Below are positions 17,706 to 26,832 of a stretch of 64,000 bases of DNA, piece after piece. The DNA comes from Shewanella sp. KX20019 (lineage in GTDB: Bacteria > Pseudomonadota > Gammaproteobacteria > Enterobacterales > Shewanellaceae). The notes under the pieces are model-generated. The model ran no database searches, was not told the origin of the DNA, and saw nothing but the letters and a program-made list of their open reading frames with translations. Positions within the stretch are counted from its first letter, which is position 1; every line of letters starts with the position of its first letter. The stretch is taken from positions 2,728,001 through 2,792,000 of the forward strand of contig NZ_CP068437.1 of assembly GCF_016757755.1 (NCBI RefSeq). The letters are read 5' to 3'. The position numbers were made by a program, and so were the translations under genes.

Positions 17706-19895
17706 CTATAAACTTACAGCTTTGTCTTTACGCGCTTGATGCAATTTCTTATAGCTTTCAATCAATCTCAAGTGCGGCTCAATACCTTCAAGCTTCATGC
17801 TAGTTTTTGTCAGACCAAAGAACTTAACCTCAGCGGTTACCGAACCGACAACATTTTGCATGTTCTCTTCACCAAACATTCTATTGAAGTTACCAATAAA
17901 GTGTTCAAGCTCAAGCTCCTCATCCATGGTGACTTCAAGTACCGCATTAACCGCTTGATAGAATAAACCACGCTCAACCGTATTGTCGTTGTACTGCAAA
18001 AATTCAGCCACCAACTCCATCGCATTTTCTAACTCACCAAGAGCCAGATAGATTAGGATCTTAAGCTCAATAATCGTTAACTGGCCCCACACAGTGTTTT
18101 CGTCAAACACAATCCCAATCAAGGTTGGAATGTCAGTTTGGTTATCGAGTTGACTCTCTTCTAGTCGTTCAACTAAATCAGCGAGTTCGTCATCCGCTAA
18201 AGAATGCAGATTCAGGATATCTTCGCGATAATTAAGCGACTTATTAGTGTTATCCCAAATCAAATCTTCGACTGGATATACTTCAGAGTAATCTGGTACC
18301 AATATGCGACATACTGATGCACCTAGTTGATCAAACTCGGCAATATAAGCTTCTTTGCCAATATCAGCCAAGATGCCAAATAAACTTTCTGTTTCCTCTT
18401 CATTACTGCCAGAGAAATCCCACTCGCAGAAATCATAGTCATGCTTGCTGCTAAAGAAACGCCATGAAATAACACCTGTAGAATCAATAAAGTGCTCAAC
18501 GAAGTTCTCTGGCTCTGTAACCGTCATACTATCGAATGTCGGCTTAGGGACATCGTTTAAGCCTTCAAAACTGCGACCTTGCAACAACTCGGTCAAACTG
18601 CGCTCCACTGCGACTTCAAAGCTTGGGTGTGCACCAAATGATGCAAATACACCACCCGTTCTAGGGTTCATCAAGGTGACACACATAACGGGGAACTGTC
18701 CACCTAGCGACGCGTCTTTAACGACTACGGGGAAACCTTGTGCTTCTAGCCCTGCAATTCCAGCTAAGATCGCGGGATACTTTTCAAGTACAGCCATAGG
18801 GACATCTGGCAGCACAATTTCTTGTTCAATGATCTGTCTTTTAACCGCACGCTCAAATATTTCTGATAAGCACTGCACCTTCGCTTCAGCTAGGTTATTA
18901 CCCGCACTCATGCCGTTACTTAAGAATAGGTTTTCAATTAAGTTAGACGGAAAGTAAACTGTTTCACCATCAGAGTGGCGCACATAGGGGATAGAACAAA
19001 TACCACGCTCTGTCATGCCAGAGTTAGTGTCGATAAGATTAGAACCCGCAAGTTCATCATCTGGGTTGTAGATCTCCAAACAATATTGATCCAAAATGCC
19101 AGCAGGTAATGAGTCATCCTCTTCTAACGCAAACCATTTTTCATTTGGATAATGAACAAACTCGCTGTTTGCTATCTCCTCACCGAAGAATTGATCGTTA
19201 TAGAAGAAGTTACAGTTTAGTCGTTCAATAAATTCACCAAGCGCTGAACAAAGTGCACTCTCTTTGGTTGCACCTTTACCGTTGGTGAAACACATTGGCG
19301 ATGCGGCATCACGAATGTGCAGAGACCACACATTAGGCACTATATTACGCCATGAAGAAATTTCAATCTTCATGCCTAATTCGGCAAGCATACTGGTCAT
19401 ATTGGAAATCGTTTGCTCAAGCGGCAAATCTTTACCCAATATGTAGGTACTTGCGTCGCTGTCGGCTTGACCCATCAACATCGCATTTGCATCTTCGTCA
19501 AGATTTTCAACCGTTTCGATTTTAAACTCTGGCCCGGTCTGCACCACTTTCTTAACCGTACAGCGGTCGATCGAGCGAAGAATGCCTGTCCTGTCTTTCT
19601 CAGATATATCTGCTGGCAGCTCAACCTGAATTTGAAATATTTGGTTATAGCGGTCTTCAGGATCAACAATGTTGTTTTGCGACAGCCTGATGTTTTCCGT
19701 TGGAATATCTCGAGCCTTACAGTACACCTTGATGAAATAGGCGGCACATAGCGCTGACGACGCTAAGAAGTAATCAAAAGGGCTAGGGGCTGAACCATCG
19801 CCTTTGTAACGAATAGGCTGGTCTGCTGTGACGGTAAAGTCATCAAACTTTGCTTCAAGTCTGAGGTTGTCGAGAAAGTTAACTTTGATTTCCAT
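17706..19895 (-). CDS. OsmC domain fused to YcaO domain and helical repeat tail
   Basis: The 729-residue protein has three parts. Residues 1-145 are OsmC-like (starting MEIKVNFLDN, with SPFDYFLASSALCAAYF around the peroxidatic Cys). Residues 185-560 are the YcaO domain, which in other members uses ATP to activate backbone amides. The last 150 residues are helical, TPR-like (ELENAMELVAEFLQ). E. coli YcaO lacks the OsmC part and is tied to the beta-methylthiolation of ribosomal protein S12; no RiPP precursor is visible beside this gene. I chose the ATG at 19895 over an upstream TTG because it starts the OsmC fold directly. Second cysteine of a canonical OsmC pair is in DRCTVKK. Confidence 0.88.
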   Translation of the reverse strand: MEIKVNFLDNLRLEAKFDDFTVTADQPIRYKGDGSAPSPFDYFLASSALCAAYFIKVYCKARDIPTENIRLSQNNIVDPEDRYNQIFQIQVELPADISEKDRTGILRSIDRCTVKKVVQTGPEFKIETVENLDEDANAMLMGQADSDASTYILGKDLPLEQTISNMTSMLAELGMKIEISSWRNIVPNVWSLHIRDAASPMCFTNGKGATKESALCSALGEFIERLNCNFFYNDQFFGEEIANSEFVHYPNEKWFALEEDDSLPAGILDQYCLEIYNPDDELAGSNLIDTNSGMTERGICSIPYVRHSDGETVYFPSNLIENLFLSNGMSAGNNLAEAKVQCLSEIFERAVKRQIIEQEIVLPDVPMAVLEKYPAILAGIAGLEAQGFPVVVKDASLGGQFPVMCVTLMNPRTGGVFASFGAHPSFEVAVERSLTELLQGRSFEGLNDVPKPTFDSMTVTEPENFVEHFIDSTGVISWRFFSSKHDYDFCEWDFSGSNEEETESLFGILADIGKEAYIAEFDQLGASVCRILVPDYSEVYPVEDLIWDNTNKSLNYREDILNLHSLADDELADLVERLEESQLDNQTDIPTLIGIVFDENTVWGQLTIIELKILIYLALGELENAMELVAEFLQYNDNTVERGLFYQAVNAVLEVTMDEELELEHFIGNFNRMFGEENMQNVVGSVTAEVKFFGLTKTSMKLEGIEPHLRLIESYKKLHQARKDKAVSL

Positions 19896-20549
19896 TGAAT
19901 AGTGTCCAGAGTCGTGCGCTGTCAATCGGCTAGCGTGCCTTAATGTAGAGAATTATCGGTGTTTTTCAGGCAATAGTCTTGGATTAATTACCTAAATGGC
20001 TTAATTAGGCTTTTTTAGTGTTAGAACGATAGTTAGCTTGGCTAATTTCATCGCACCGAGCGTCTCCAACTTTCACTAATACCGTAAAATAACACCATTG
20101 ACCATTATCGATAGCCTTTGCACATCATTAGCATTGCAGCTAGCAGAATGGCTTATTATATCGGCTTAACTCCCTGTAGTGATTAACGACTCAGAAGCAA
20201 AAGTCGAATAATTAGAAAATAGCCGTTTATGAGCTGGCGGTAGTTTAATTATACGGATAAATGCATCATCTCGCCTTTACACTGCATACTTCATGTCGCC
20301 TAGCGATAACTTTCCCACTCAATTAACTCCAAATAACGGGTTCTGTTCAATTAATAATAGTGACTACACACACAAAATTAGACACCACTTTAGTTTGTTA
20401 ATAGTTTAACTGCTGTCGGTCACATCCAAGTCTTTACCACTCATGCTAGCCTAAAGTTCAAGGCTAAAGCAGATTTTAAATGACAGATTTGCTTTGTATT
20501 ATCATCTAGATATCAAAACCATTGATGCTATAGGAATAGGGTTGAAGTA
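19896..20549. other. 650-base intergenic region
   Basis: Divergent promoters for the YcaO gene and the small exported protein must lie here. A weak plus-strand hairpin (CCTAA/TTAGG then a T run) occurs near 19990-20016. No open frame worth calling. Confidence 0.5.
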
Positions 20550-20888
20550 ATGAAAAGAATCGTACTGGCAAGCTTGATCAGTTGTATTTTTGCAAGTTCA
20601 GCAGTTGCTAAGGACCTTGAAGCTGATGCTGCTATAGGTATGGCAAGTTTAATGATTTGCACCACTTTTTACAGTGAAAATGACATGCAAATAGAAGGTA
20701 CTATTGTTGGGCAATCGATGATGTCGCATAAAAACGCGGGGATCGAAGAGATGACAATGTCCAAAAGCACTAACGATCAGTTAGAAGCATACATGGCCAA
20801 GTTCAAAGCAGCTAGCAAAGAACAAAAAGCTCTACTGTGTAATGAAGCCATCGAATTTGCCCGTAATAGTGATTTCATCAGCCAATAG
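20550..20888 (+). CDS. Small exported protein of unknown function
   Basis: This 112-residue protein starts with a signal peptide: MKRIV, a hydrophobic stretch, and a cleavage site after AVAK-like sequence near residue 21 (SSAVA|K). The mature part is about 91 residues, mostly helical and polar, with two cysteines (MICTTFY and LLCNEAI) that could form a disulfide in the periplasm. I do not recognise the family. It has no obvious operon partner. Confidence 0.75.
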   Translation: MKRIVLASLISCIFASSAVAKDLEADAAIGMASLMICTTFYSENDMQIEGTIVGQSMMSHKNAGIEEMTMSKSTNDQLEAYMAKFKAASKEQKALLCNEAIEFARNSDFISQ

Positions 20889-21163
20889 GCTCTATTTAGG
20901 CTCTGATATAATCGCAGATGGAATATATGGCTCAGAAAGCAACTATTCGCCACAGTCTCAGAAAATCAGTCGTGCATTATCTATAAATGCTCATTGGTTA
21001 AAGACGCTCAAATTGAGGTAGCCCTGTTAATTGGACTTCAACAAGACCATACTGAAATGGATGCATAACGAACGGCATTTATAGTCAAAGTCATCAGGAG
21101 CTAAAGCCCTAAGGTTGGTTTTTACTGGCTTTGGGTCTAACACATAAGAAGGTGGAATGTATT

Positions 21164-21280
21164 ATGAGTAAAGGACAAGACAGTAAAAAGGCTGTTAAAA
21201 AACAGCCACTTTTAACAGCAAAAGAAAAGAAAGCTGCTAAAGCGGCGAAAAAAGCAGCGTCTAAATCTTCAGCGATATAA
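21164..21280 (+). CDS. 38-residue lysine/alanine-rich small protein
   Basis: ATG at 21164 follows AAGGTGGA with eight bases of spacing. The frame encodes MSKGQDSKKAVKKQPLL and then a KEKKAAKAAKKAASK tail; about a third of residues are Lys. A terminator follows directly at 21288. Ribosome site, codon use and terminator together support a real gene. Similar Lys/Ala small proteins occur in many proteobacteria without known function; nucleic-acid binding is only a guess. Confidence 0.7.
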   Translation: MSKGQDSKKAVKKQPLLTAKEKKAAKAAKKAASKSSAI

Positions 21281-21287
21281 GCACTAA

Positions 21288-21326
21288 TATGGCCGTCAAA
21301 ATTTTACGATGGCCATTATTTTTTAT
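21288..21326. terminator. Terminator between the small basic protein and the YkgJ gene
   Basis: ATGGCCGT pairs with a matching ATGGCCAT-containing arm over eight positions, followed by ATTATTTTTT. Probably serves the plus-strand gene and perhaps its convergent neighbour. Confidence 0.75.
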
Positions 21327-21336
21327 TGATATTAAG

Positions 21337-21639
21337 CTATAGCATTGCTTCTCTTTCAACACTACATTCATAAGATGCCATTTCGAATTCTCTACAAACC
21401 CAAGGTCGATTCTCATAAATGGAACACATCATCGTCTCACGGTCTAACGCAGCACACCAACCATCCTCTAAACGCAACATCGTTTCACCGCCCCAATTAT
21501 CGACAGCGATATGCTCTTCAGGAACACCTGTATCGGTAAGAAGAAAAACCTCTAAACGGCAGCAGCAAGCCTGACAGTTTGAACAGGTAATTTCCGTTTC
21601 CGGTACATTTTTAATATTTATCGTCATGGGTGTCATCAA
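21337..21639 (-). CDS. YkgJ family cysteine-cluster protein
   Basis: The 100-residue protein has the YkgJ/CxxCxxCC signature: CSNCQACCC near residue 20, then WCAALD, MCSIYENRPWVCREFE. This eight-cysteine pattern is thought to bind zinc or an iron-sulfur cluster. Role unknown. Two ATG codons (21639 and 21627) are both possible starts and neither has a strong ribosome site. Confidence 0.87.
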   Translation of the reverse strand: MMTPMTINIKNVPETEITCSNCQACCCRLEVFLLTDTGVPEEHIAVDNWGGETMLRLEDGWCAALDRETMMCSIYENRPWVCREFEMASYECSVEREAML

Positions 21640-22025
21640 AAAGAATAATTGCGCATTTTACCCCAACTAAACAAATTATGAAATTGACTTAAGTGGCGTG
21701 TGAGCTCCCCACTATGCTAAGAAGTGCAGAACAATAGGTTACCTGCGAGCATAGTTACGTCTACATTGACAACGAGTTCTCCTACTTTGCAGACATCATT
21801 TACATTGACCTGAAAGCATGTTTCACCACCTTCAAAATCTTTAGCAGGGTTAATTAGGTCATTTAACTAGAGTGCCTGATCGCGAGCCATACTACAAAAA
21901 CACACTTTGACAGCCACTATTTCCTAGACGGCAATGCCAAAATAAGGAGTTTCAACGGTTGCTCAAATATGAACAGAAGCGGTACTCAAACAACAAATAA
22001 AAGTCCCGCTTTACATGCTGACGAG
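21640..22025. other. Intergenic region with a possible coding remnant
   Basis: On the minus strand a stop-free stretch from about 21865 to the TAG at 21717 reads NPAKDFEGGETCFQVN and onward to LLFCTS. It has no start codon and is bounded by a stop upstream. It may be the tail of a lost gene. Nothing else noted. Confidence 0.35.
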
Positions 22026-22232
22026 TTAAAGAGGGACAACTTTATTAGCACAAGGCCCTTTTTGACCTTGGCCAACTTCAAATTCAACAGCTTGACCATC
22101 ATTTAGTGTTGCGTAATCACCACCACTTTGAATCTCTGAATGGTGAACAAAAAGATCTTTACTACCATCTTCAGGGGTGATGAATCCAAAACCTTTATCC
22201 GCGTTGAACCACTTTACAATACCTTTACTCAT
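22026..22232 (-). CDS. Cold-shock domain protein (CspA family)
   Basis: This 68-residue protein is one cold-shock domain. It starts MSKGIVKWFNADKGFGFITPEDG (shown in the family by KGFGFI, the RNP1 motif) and has DLFVHHS, the RNP2 motif. Such proteins bind single-stranded RNA and DNA, melt mRNA structure and often rise on cold shock. Which paralogue this is cannot be told. I did not identify a cold-box in its short leader. Confidence 0.96.
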   Translation of the reverse strand: MSKGIVKWFNADKGFGFITPEDGSKDLFVHHSEIQSGGDYATLNDGQAVEFEVGQGQKGPCANKVVPL

Positions 22233-22359
22233 ATTAATCTCTTTAGTTTAATAGTGCTAAGTCATAGCAATAGATTGCCCTTACATTATAACCCAATAAT
22301 GAAATACACGAATATTAGTGTCGCGCCTATTGCCTAGGTTCAGCGGATTGCAATGCGAT

Positions 22360-22394
22360 ATAAAAAGCAGAACATGGTAATTCACGTTCTGCTT
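22360..22394 (-). terminator. Terminator of the prp operon after prpF
   Basis: Minus-strand stem AGCAGAAC / GTTCTGCT with a 12-base loop and TTTTTAT. Confidence 0.8.
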
Positions 22395-22444
22395 ACTCAC
22401 TTCGACTAGATTTGCTGATGATATAATAGACTTTAAATATGATT

Positions 22445-23647
22445 TTATAGTGTATCGCTAGGCACTCTGACCCAACCTTGCATCAGTACACGAGCGCTAC
22501 GACTCATTACGGCTTTGTTTACCTTCCACTGCCCACCAACAAGACTTGCTTGGGCACCCACTTTTAACGTGCCTGATGGGTGGCCAAAAAGTACAGATTC
22601 ACGCTCTACGTTACCAGCAGCCATACTGACTAAAGTTCCAGGGATCGCAGCGGCAGTACCAATCGCTACCGCAGCAGTCCCCATCATCGCGTGATGCAGT
22701 TTACCCATAGATAACGCACGTACATTTAGGTCGATATCAGCTTTAGTGATCGCTTTACCACTTGATGAAGTGTAATCAATAGGCTCTGCAACAATGGCAA
22801 CCTTAGGAGTATGTTGGCGTCCTGCAGCTTCATCAATATGGCTTATCAGTCCCATCTGCACGGCGCCATAAACACGAATAGTTTCAAACATTGTTAACGC
22901 GTTAGGGTCACTGTTTATCGCCTCTTGTAGCTCAGCGCCGCTGTAACCGAGATCTTTTGCGTTAACAAACACCGTCGGAATACCTGCATTAATCATGGTG
23001 GCTTTTAGCATACCAGCAGGAACAATATCTTCAGGTAACATTAAGTCATCAACTAAATTGCCAGTCGGGAACATAGCTCCTTCGCCATCGGCAGGGTCGA
23101 TAAACTCCACCTGTACTTCAGCTGCAGGAAAAGTAACACCGTCGAGTTCAAAGTCACCGGTTTCTTGGACTTCGCCATTAGTGATTGGCACGTGGGCAAT
23201 AATGGTTTTGCTGATATTCTGCTGCCAGATCCTAACCACTGCGATGCCATTTTCAGGGATGCGGCTGCTATCAACCAATCCACTGCTGATGGCAAATGAG
23301 CCAACTGCTGCAGACAAGTTGCCACAATTACCGCTCCAATCGACAAATGCTTTATCGATAGCGACTTGGCCAAAAAGATAATCCACATCGTGATCAGCTA
23401 CAGTGCTCTTGGCCACAATGACAGTTTTACTGGTACTTGAGGTTGCCCCGCCCATACCATCGGTCTGCTTGCCATAAGGATCTGGACTGCCGATCACCCG
23501 AAGTAGCAACGAGTCTCGTGCTTTACCTGCTACCTGAGCTGCAAATGGAAGCTCCGTTAGATTGAAAAACACGCCTTTACTGGTGCCGCCGCGCATATAA
23601 GTGGCTGGCACTTTAATCTGGGGTAAGTGTACTTTTTTATTTGTCAT
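22445..23647 (-). CDS. prpF: 2-methylaconitate isomerase PrpF
   Basis: The 400-residue protein matches PrpF, with MRGGTSKGVFF near residue 19 and GNCGNLSAAV near 120. PrpF isomerises the 2-methylaconitate isomer released by AcnD so that it can be hydrated to 2-methylisocitrate. It works with AcnD in place of a PrpD dehydratase. It is the last gene of the propionate cluster, 321 bases after acnD, a gap that holds a dispersed palindromic repeat. Confidence 0.96.
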   Translation of the reverse strand: MTNKKVHLPQIKVPATYMRGGTSKGVFFNLTELPFAAQVAGKARDSLLLRVIGSPDPYGKQTDGMGGATSSTSKTVIVAKSTVADHDVDYLFGQVAIDKAFVDWSGNCGNLSAAVGSFAISSGLVDSSRIPENGIAVVRIWQQNISKTIIAHVPITNGEVQETGDFELDGVTFPAAEVQVEFIDPADGEGAMFPTGNLVDDLMLPEDIVPAGMLKATMINAGIPTVFVNAKDLGYSGAELQEAINSDPNALTMFETIRVYGAVQMGLISHIDEAAGRQHTPKVAIVAEPIDYTSSSGKAITKADIDLNVRALSMGKLHHAMMGTAAVAIGTAAAIPGTLVSMAAGNVERESVLFGHPSGTLKVGAQASLVGGQWKVNKAVMSRSARVLMQGWVRVPSDTL

Positions 23648-23968
23648 ATGAGGTTACCGTTAAATTACTTTTTTTTTAAAGCGTCGGTTATATGTTGTCA
23701 CTAGCATCGAATGAAATGAGATTATTACGAGCAAGCCTAACGACCTTTAAAAGCGCTTAATATTGCCATGAAGATGAGCATTGGTGTCATGGCGAAATTT
23801 CAGTCCCCTGAAATACACTGCGCACAAGAGAAGGATCTCGAGTTGGCATTTCAACATAGACGTTATCGGACACCGCAGCGCCTACAAGGATGTACTTGCG
23901 GCGCCTCATCTACTTTGCAATATGCGTAGCCTATATTGCTGTAATATCTTTATTAAATTAATGATTCT
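23648..23968. other. Intergenic in the prp operon with a dispersed hairpin repeat
   Basis: A hairpin at 23878-23906 (GCGCC...CAAG...CTTG...GGCGC) has the same core as repeats at 59808, 62918 and 63184. The rest of the gap shows no gene. Confidence 0.6.
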
Positions 23969-26575
23969 CTAATTAACAGTCGACTCTAAAAAGTCCTGAG
24001 CAAAGCGCTGTAAGATCCCGCCAGCTTCATAGATTGACACCTCTTCAGCAGTGTCCAATCGACACTTGACTGCTATTTCAACTGTATCACCATTGTTACG
24101 CGTCATAATCACGGTTAGCGCAGCACCAGGTGTGCGTTCGCCAATCACGTCATAGGTTTCCGTACCATCGATTTGATAGGTATGACGGTTTTCACCCTTA
24201 GTAAATTCAAGTGGCAACACGCCCATACCAACGAGGTTGGTACGGTGGATGCGCTCAAAGCCTTCAGCGACAATCACTTCAACACCCGCTAAACGAACCC
24301 CCTTGGCAGCCCAGTCGCGGCTTGAACCTTGGCCATAGTCTGCGCCAGCGATGATGATAAGCGGCTGTTTACGCTCCATATAGGTCTCAATCGCTTCCCA
24401 CATTCGTGACTGCGTACCTTCTGGTTCAATCCGCGCATAAGAGCCCTGCTTCACTTCAACTTCACCATTTTTACCTAACTTAGTGACCATCTCATTAAAA
24501 AGCTTTGGGTTAGCAAAAGTAGCACGTTGCGCGGTTAAATGATCGCCGCGATGCGTTGCATAGGAGTTGAAGTCAACTTCTGGCAGACCCATCTTGTCTA
24601 AATATGCCCCCGCTGCGCTGTCTAACATAATCGCGTTCGACGGTGATAAATGATCGGTGGTAATGTTGTCGCCAAGCACGGCCAGTGGACGCATCCCCTT
24701 CATTTTACGCTCACCCGCAAGTGCCCCATCCCAATAGGGAGGGCGACGAATATAGGTACTTTGTGGACGCCAATCATACTGCGGGTTGTTATCAGATCCA
24801 TATTCAACTTTAATATCAAACATGGGTTCGTAGACTTTACGGAACTGCTCAGGCTTTACGCTCTGTGCAATAACCGCATCAATCTCTTCATCCGATGGCC
24901 ACAGATCTTTAAGCATAATGGCATTGCCTTCAGCATCAGTGCCAAGCACATCATTTTCGATATCAAAGCGAATCGTACCTGCAATGGCATACGCCACAAC
25001 TAACGGCGGTGATGCTAAAAATGCTTGTTTAGCGTAGGGGTGAATTCTGCCGTCAAAGTTACGGTTACCCGAAAGCACTGCAGTAGTGTATAGATCACGC
25101 TCTATCACTTCTTGTTGAATAACAGGGTCAAGCGCACCGCTCATGCCATTACAGGTAGTGCAGGCGAATCCAACAATACCAAAACCAAGAGTTTCAAGCT
25201 CTGTAAGCAGGTTGGCGTCTTCAAGATAAAGTTGCACCGCTTTTGAGCCCGGTGCCAATGACGTCTTCACCCAAGGTTTACGGGTTAAGCCTTTAGCGTT
25301 GGCATTACGCGCAATAAGCCCTGCTGCAATGACGTTACGTGGATTAGAGGTGTTGGTACAACTTGTGATAGCTGCAATAATACATGCACCATCGGGCATT
25401 AAGCCTTCTTCATTTTCGACTACGCCGCTAATTCCCTTTTCGGCAAGATCGCTAGTCGATACACGGCGATGTGGATTTGATGGTCCAGCAATATTACGTC
25501 CGACACTTGATAAGTCAAAATGCAGTATGCGCTCATACTCAACCTCTGTTAACGTATCAGCCCACAGGCCTGCACGTCTTGCATAGGTTTCAACCAGTTT
25601 AACTTGCTTATCGTCACGGCCAGTTAGTTTTAGATAATCGATGGTCTTATCATCGATATAAAACATCGCCGCTGTGGCACCAAACTCTGGCGTCATGTTT
25701 GAGATCGTCGCTCTATCACCCAATGTTAGATTGGCAGCACCTTCACCAAAGAACTCAAGGTAGGTTGAAACAACTTTTTCTTCGCGTAAAAATTCGGTAA
25801 TGGCCAGTACAATGTCAGTTGCTGTGATGCCGCTTTGACGTTTACCCACCAGCTCCACGCCGACAATATCGGGTAATCGCATATAAGATGGGCGCCCCAG
25901 CATGACGCTTTCGGCTTCTAGCCCACCAACACCAATAGCGATAACGCCTAGAGCATCAACATGGGGTGTATGGCTGTCGGTGCCCACTAATGTATCGGGA
26001 AATGCAACGCCATCTCGCGCTTGTACAACAGGCGACATCTTCTCTAAGTTGATTTGATGCATGATGCCGTTACCAGGCTGGATCACATCAATGTTGTTAA
26101 AAGCGGTCTTGGTCCAATTAATGAAATGAAAACGGTCGTCATTACGGCGGTCTTCAATGGCACGGTTTTTCTCAAACGCGTCTTTCTCAAAACCTGCGTG
26201 CTCTACTGCTAACGAATGATCAACAATCAGTTGAGTTGGCACCACAGGGTTAACTTTTGAAGGATCGCCGCCTTTCTCTGCAATAGCATCACGCAGGCCA
26301 GCTAAATCAACTAACGCCGTTTGCCCCAAAATATCATGACATACGACTCGGGCCGGATACCAAGGAAAATCTAAATCTCGCTTACCTTCAATGATCTGCT
26401 TTAGGCTATCAGTTAAGGTTTCAGGATCGCAGCGACGCACTAAGTTCTCGGCATAGACACGAGAACAATATGGCAATTTTTTAAACGCATCTGGGCTAAT
26501 CGCGTTGACTGCAGCTTCTGTATCAAAAAAATCGAGTTTGGTACCCGGTAAAGGTTTACGGTAGGTCGTATTCAT
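23969..26575 (-). CDS. acnD: Fe/S-dependent 2-methylcitrate dehydratase AcnD
   Basis: This 868-residue aconitase-family enzyme converts 2-methylcitrate to 2-methylaconitate in the 2-methylcitrate cycle. The 4Fe-4S ligands are in SCTNTSNPRN near residue 420 and CTTCNG further on; the swivel domain has GADYGQGSSRDWAAKG. Being next to prpF marks it as AcnD rather than AcnA. I start it at the ATG at 26575, which has GGAA five bases before it; an in-frame start four codons earlier has none. Confidence 0.95.
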   Translation of the reverse strand: MNTTYRKPLPGTKLDFFDTEAAVNAISPDAFKKLPYCSRVYAENLVRRCDPETLTDSLKQIIEGKRDLDFPWYPARVVCHDILGQTALVDLAGLRDAIAEKGGDPSKVNPVVPTQLIVDHSLAVEHAGFEKDAFEKNRAIEDRRNDDRFHFINWTKTAFNNIDVIQPGNGIMHQINLEKMSPVVQARDGVAFPDTLVGTDSHTPHVDALGVIAIGVGGLEAESVMLGRPSYMRLPDIVGVELVGKRQSGITATDIVLAITEFLREEKVVSTYLEFFGEGAANLTLGDRATISNMTPEFGATAAMFYIDDKTIDYLKLTGRDDKQVKLVETYARRAGLWADTLTEVEYERILHFDLSSVGRNIAGPSNPHRRVSTSDLAEKGISGVVENEEGLMPDGACIIAAITSCTNTSNPRNVIAAGLIARNANAKGLTRKPWVKTSLAPGSKAVQLYLEDANLLTELETLGFGIVGFACTTCNGMSGALDPVIQQEVIERDLYTTAVLSGNRNFDGRIHPYAKQAFLASPPLVVAYAIAGTIRFDIENDVLGTDAEGNAIMLKDLWPSDEEIDAVIAQSVKPEQFRKVYEPMFDIKVEYGSDNNPQYDWRPQSTYIRRPPYWDGALAGERKMKGMRPLAVLGDNITTDHLSPSNAIMLDSAAGAYLDKMGLPEVDFNSYATHRGDHLTAQRATFANPKLFNEMVTKLGKNGEVEVKQGSYARIEPEGTQSRMWEAIETYMERKQPLIIIAGADYGQGSSRDWAAKGVRLAGVEVIVAEGFERIHRTNLVGMGVLPLEFTKGENRHTYQIDGTETYDVIGERTPGAALTVIMTRNNGDTVEIAVKCRLDTAEEVSIYEAGGILQRFAQDFLESTVN

Positions 26576-26643
26576 AAGGCGTTCCACTTCAAAAATAAAA
26601 TATCTAGCTTTAAAGGTTGGAAGTTTTAGGCTCGAGTATTAGA

Positions 26644-26723
26644 GGTTCTAGGTTCTAGGTTCTAGGTTCTAGGTTCTAGGTTCTAGGTTCTAGGTTCTAG
26701 GTTCTAGGTTCTAGGTTCTAGGT
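26644..26723. repeat. Heptamer tandem repeat (GGTTCTA) x 11
   Basis: Eleven perfect copies of GGTTCTA plus a partial GGT lie between the prpC stop and the acnD start. Every unit junction makes CTAG, a tetramer most bacteria avoid. The tract begins about 70 bases upstream of the acnD start codon, inside the transcript. Confidence 0.98.
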
Positions 26724-26832
26724 CAGCAAAAAACTTCCATCAAACTTTTACTACAACTAAATATCATTATTTATTAACAACTAAAGTAGCTTTAAGGCAG
26801 TTGTTCACTGCGCCTAAAACTGTTTACTATGA

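Noticed and set aside
18445..18957. 170-codon plus-strand frame
   Set aside because: Antisense to the OsmC-YcaO gene, whose protein is clearly real; Ser/Thr-rich shadow.
26644..26723. CRISPR array
   Set aside because: Units are seven bases with no spacers; it is a simple tandem repeat.
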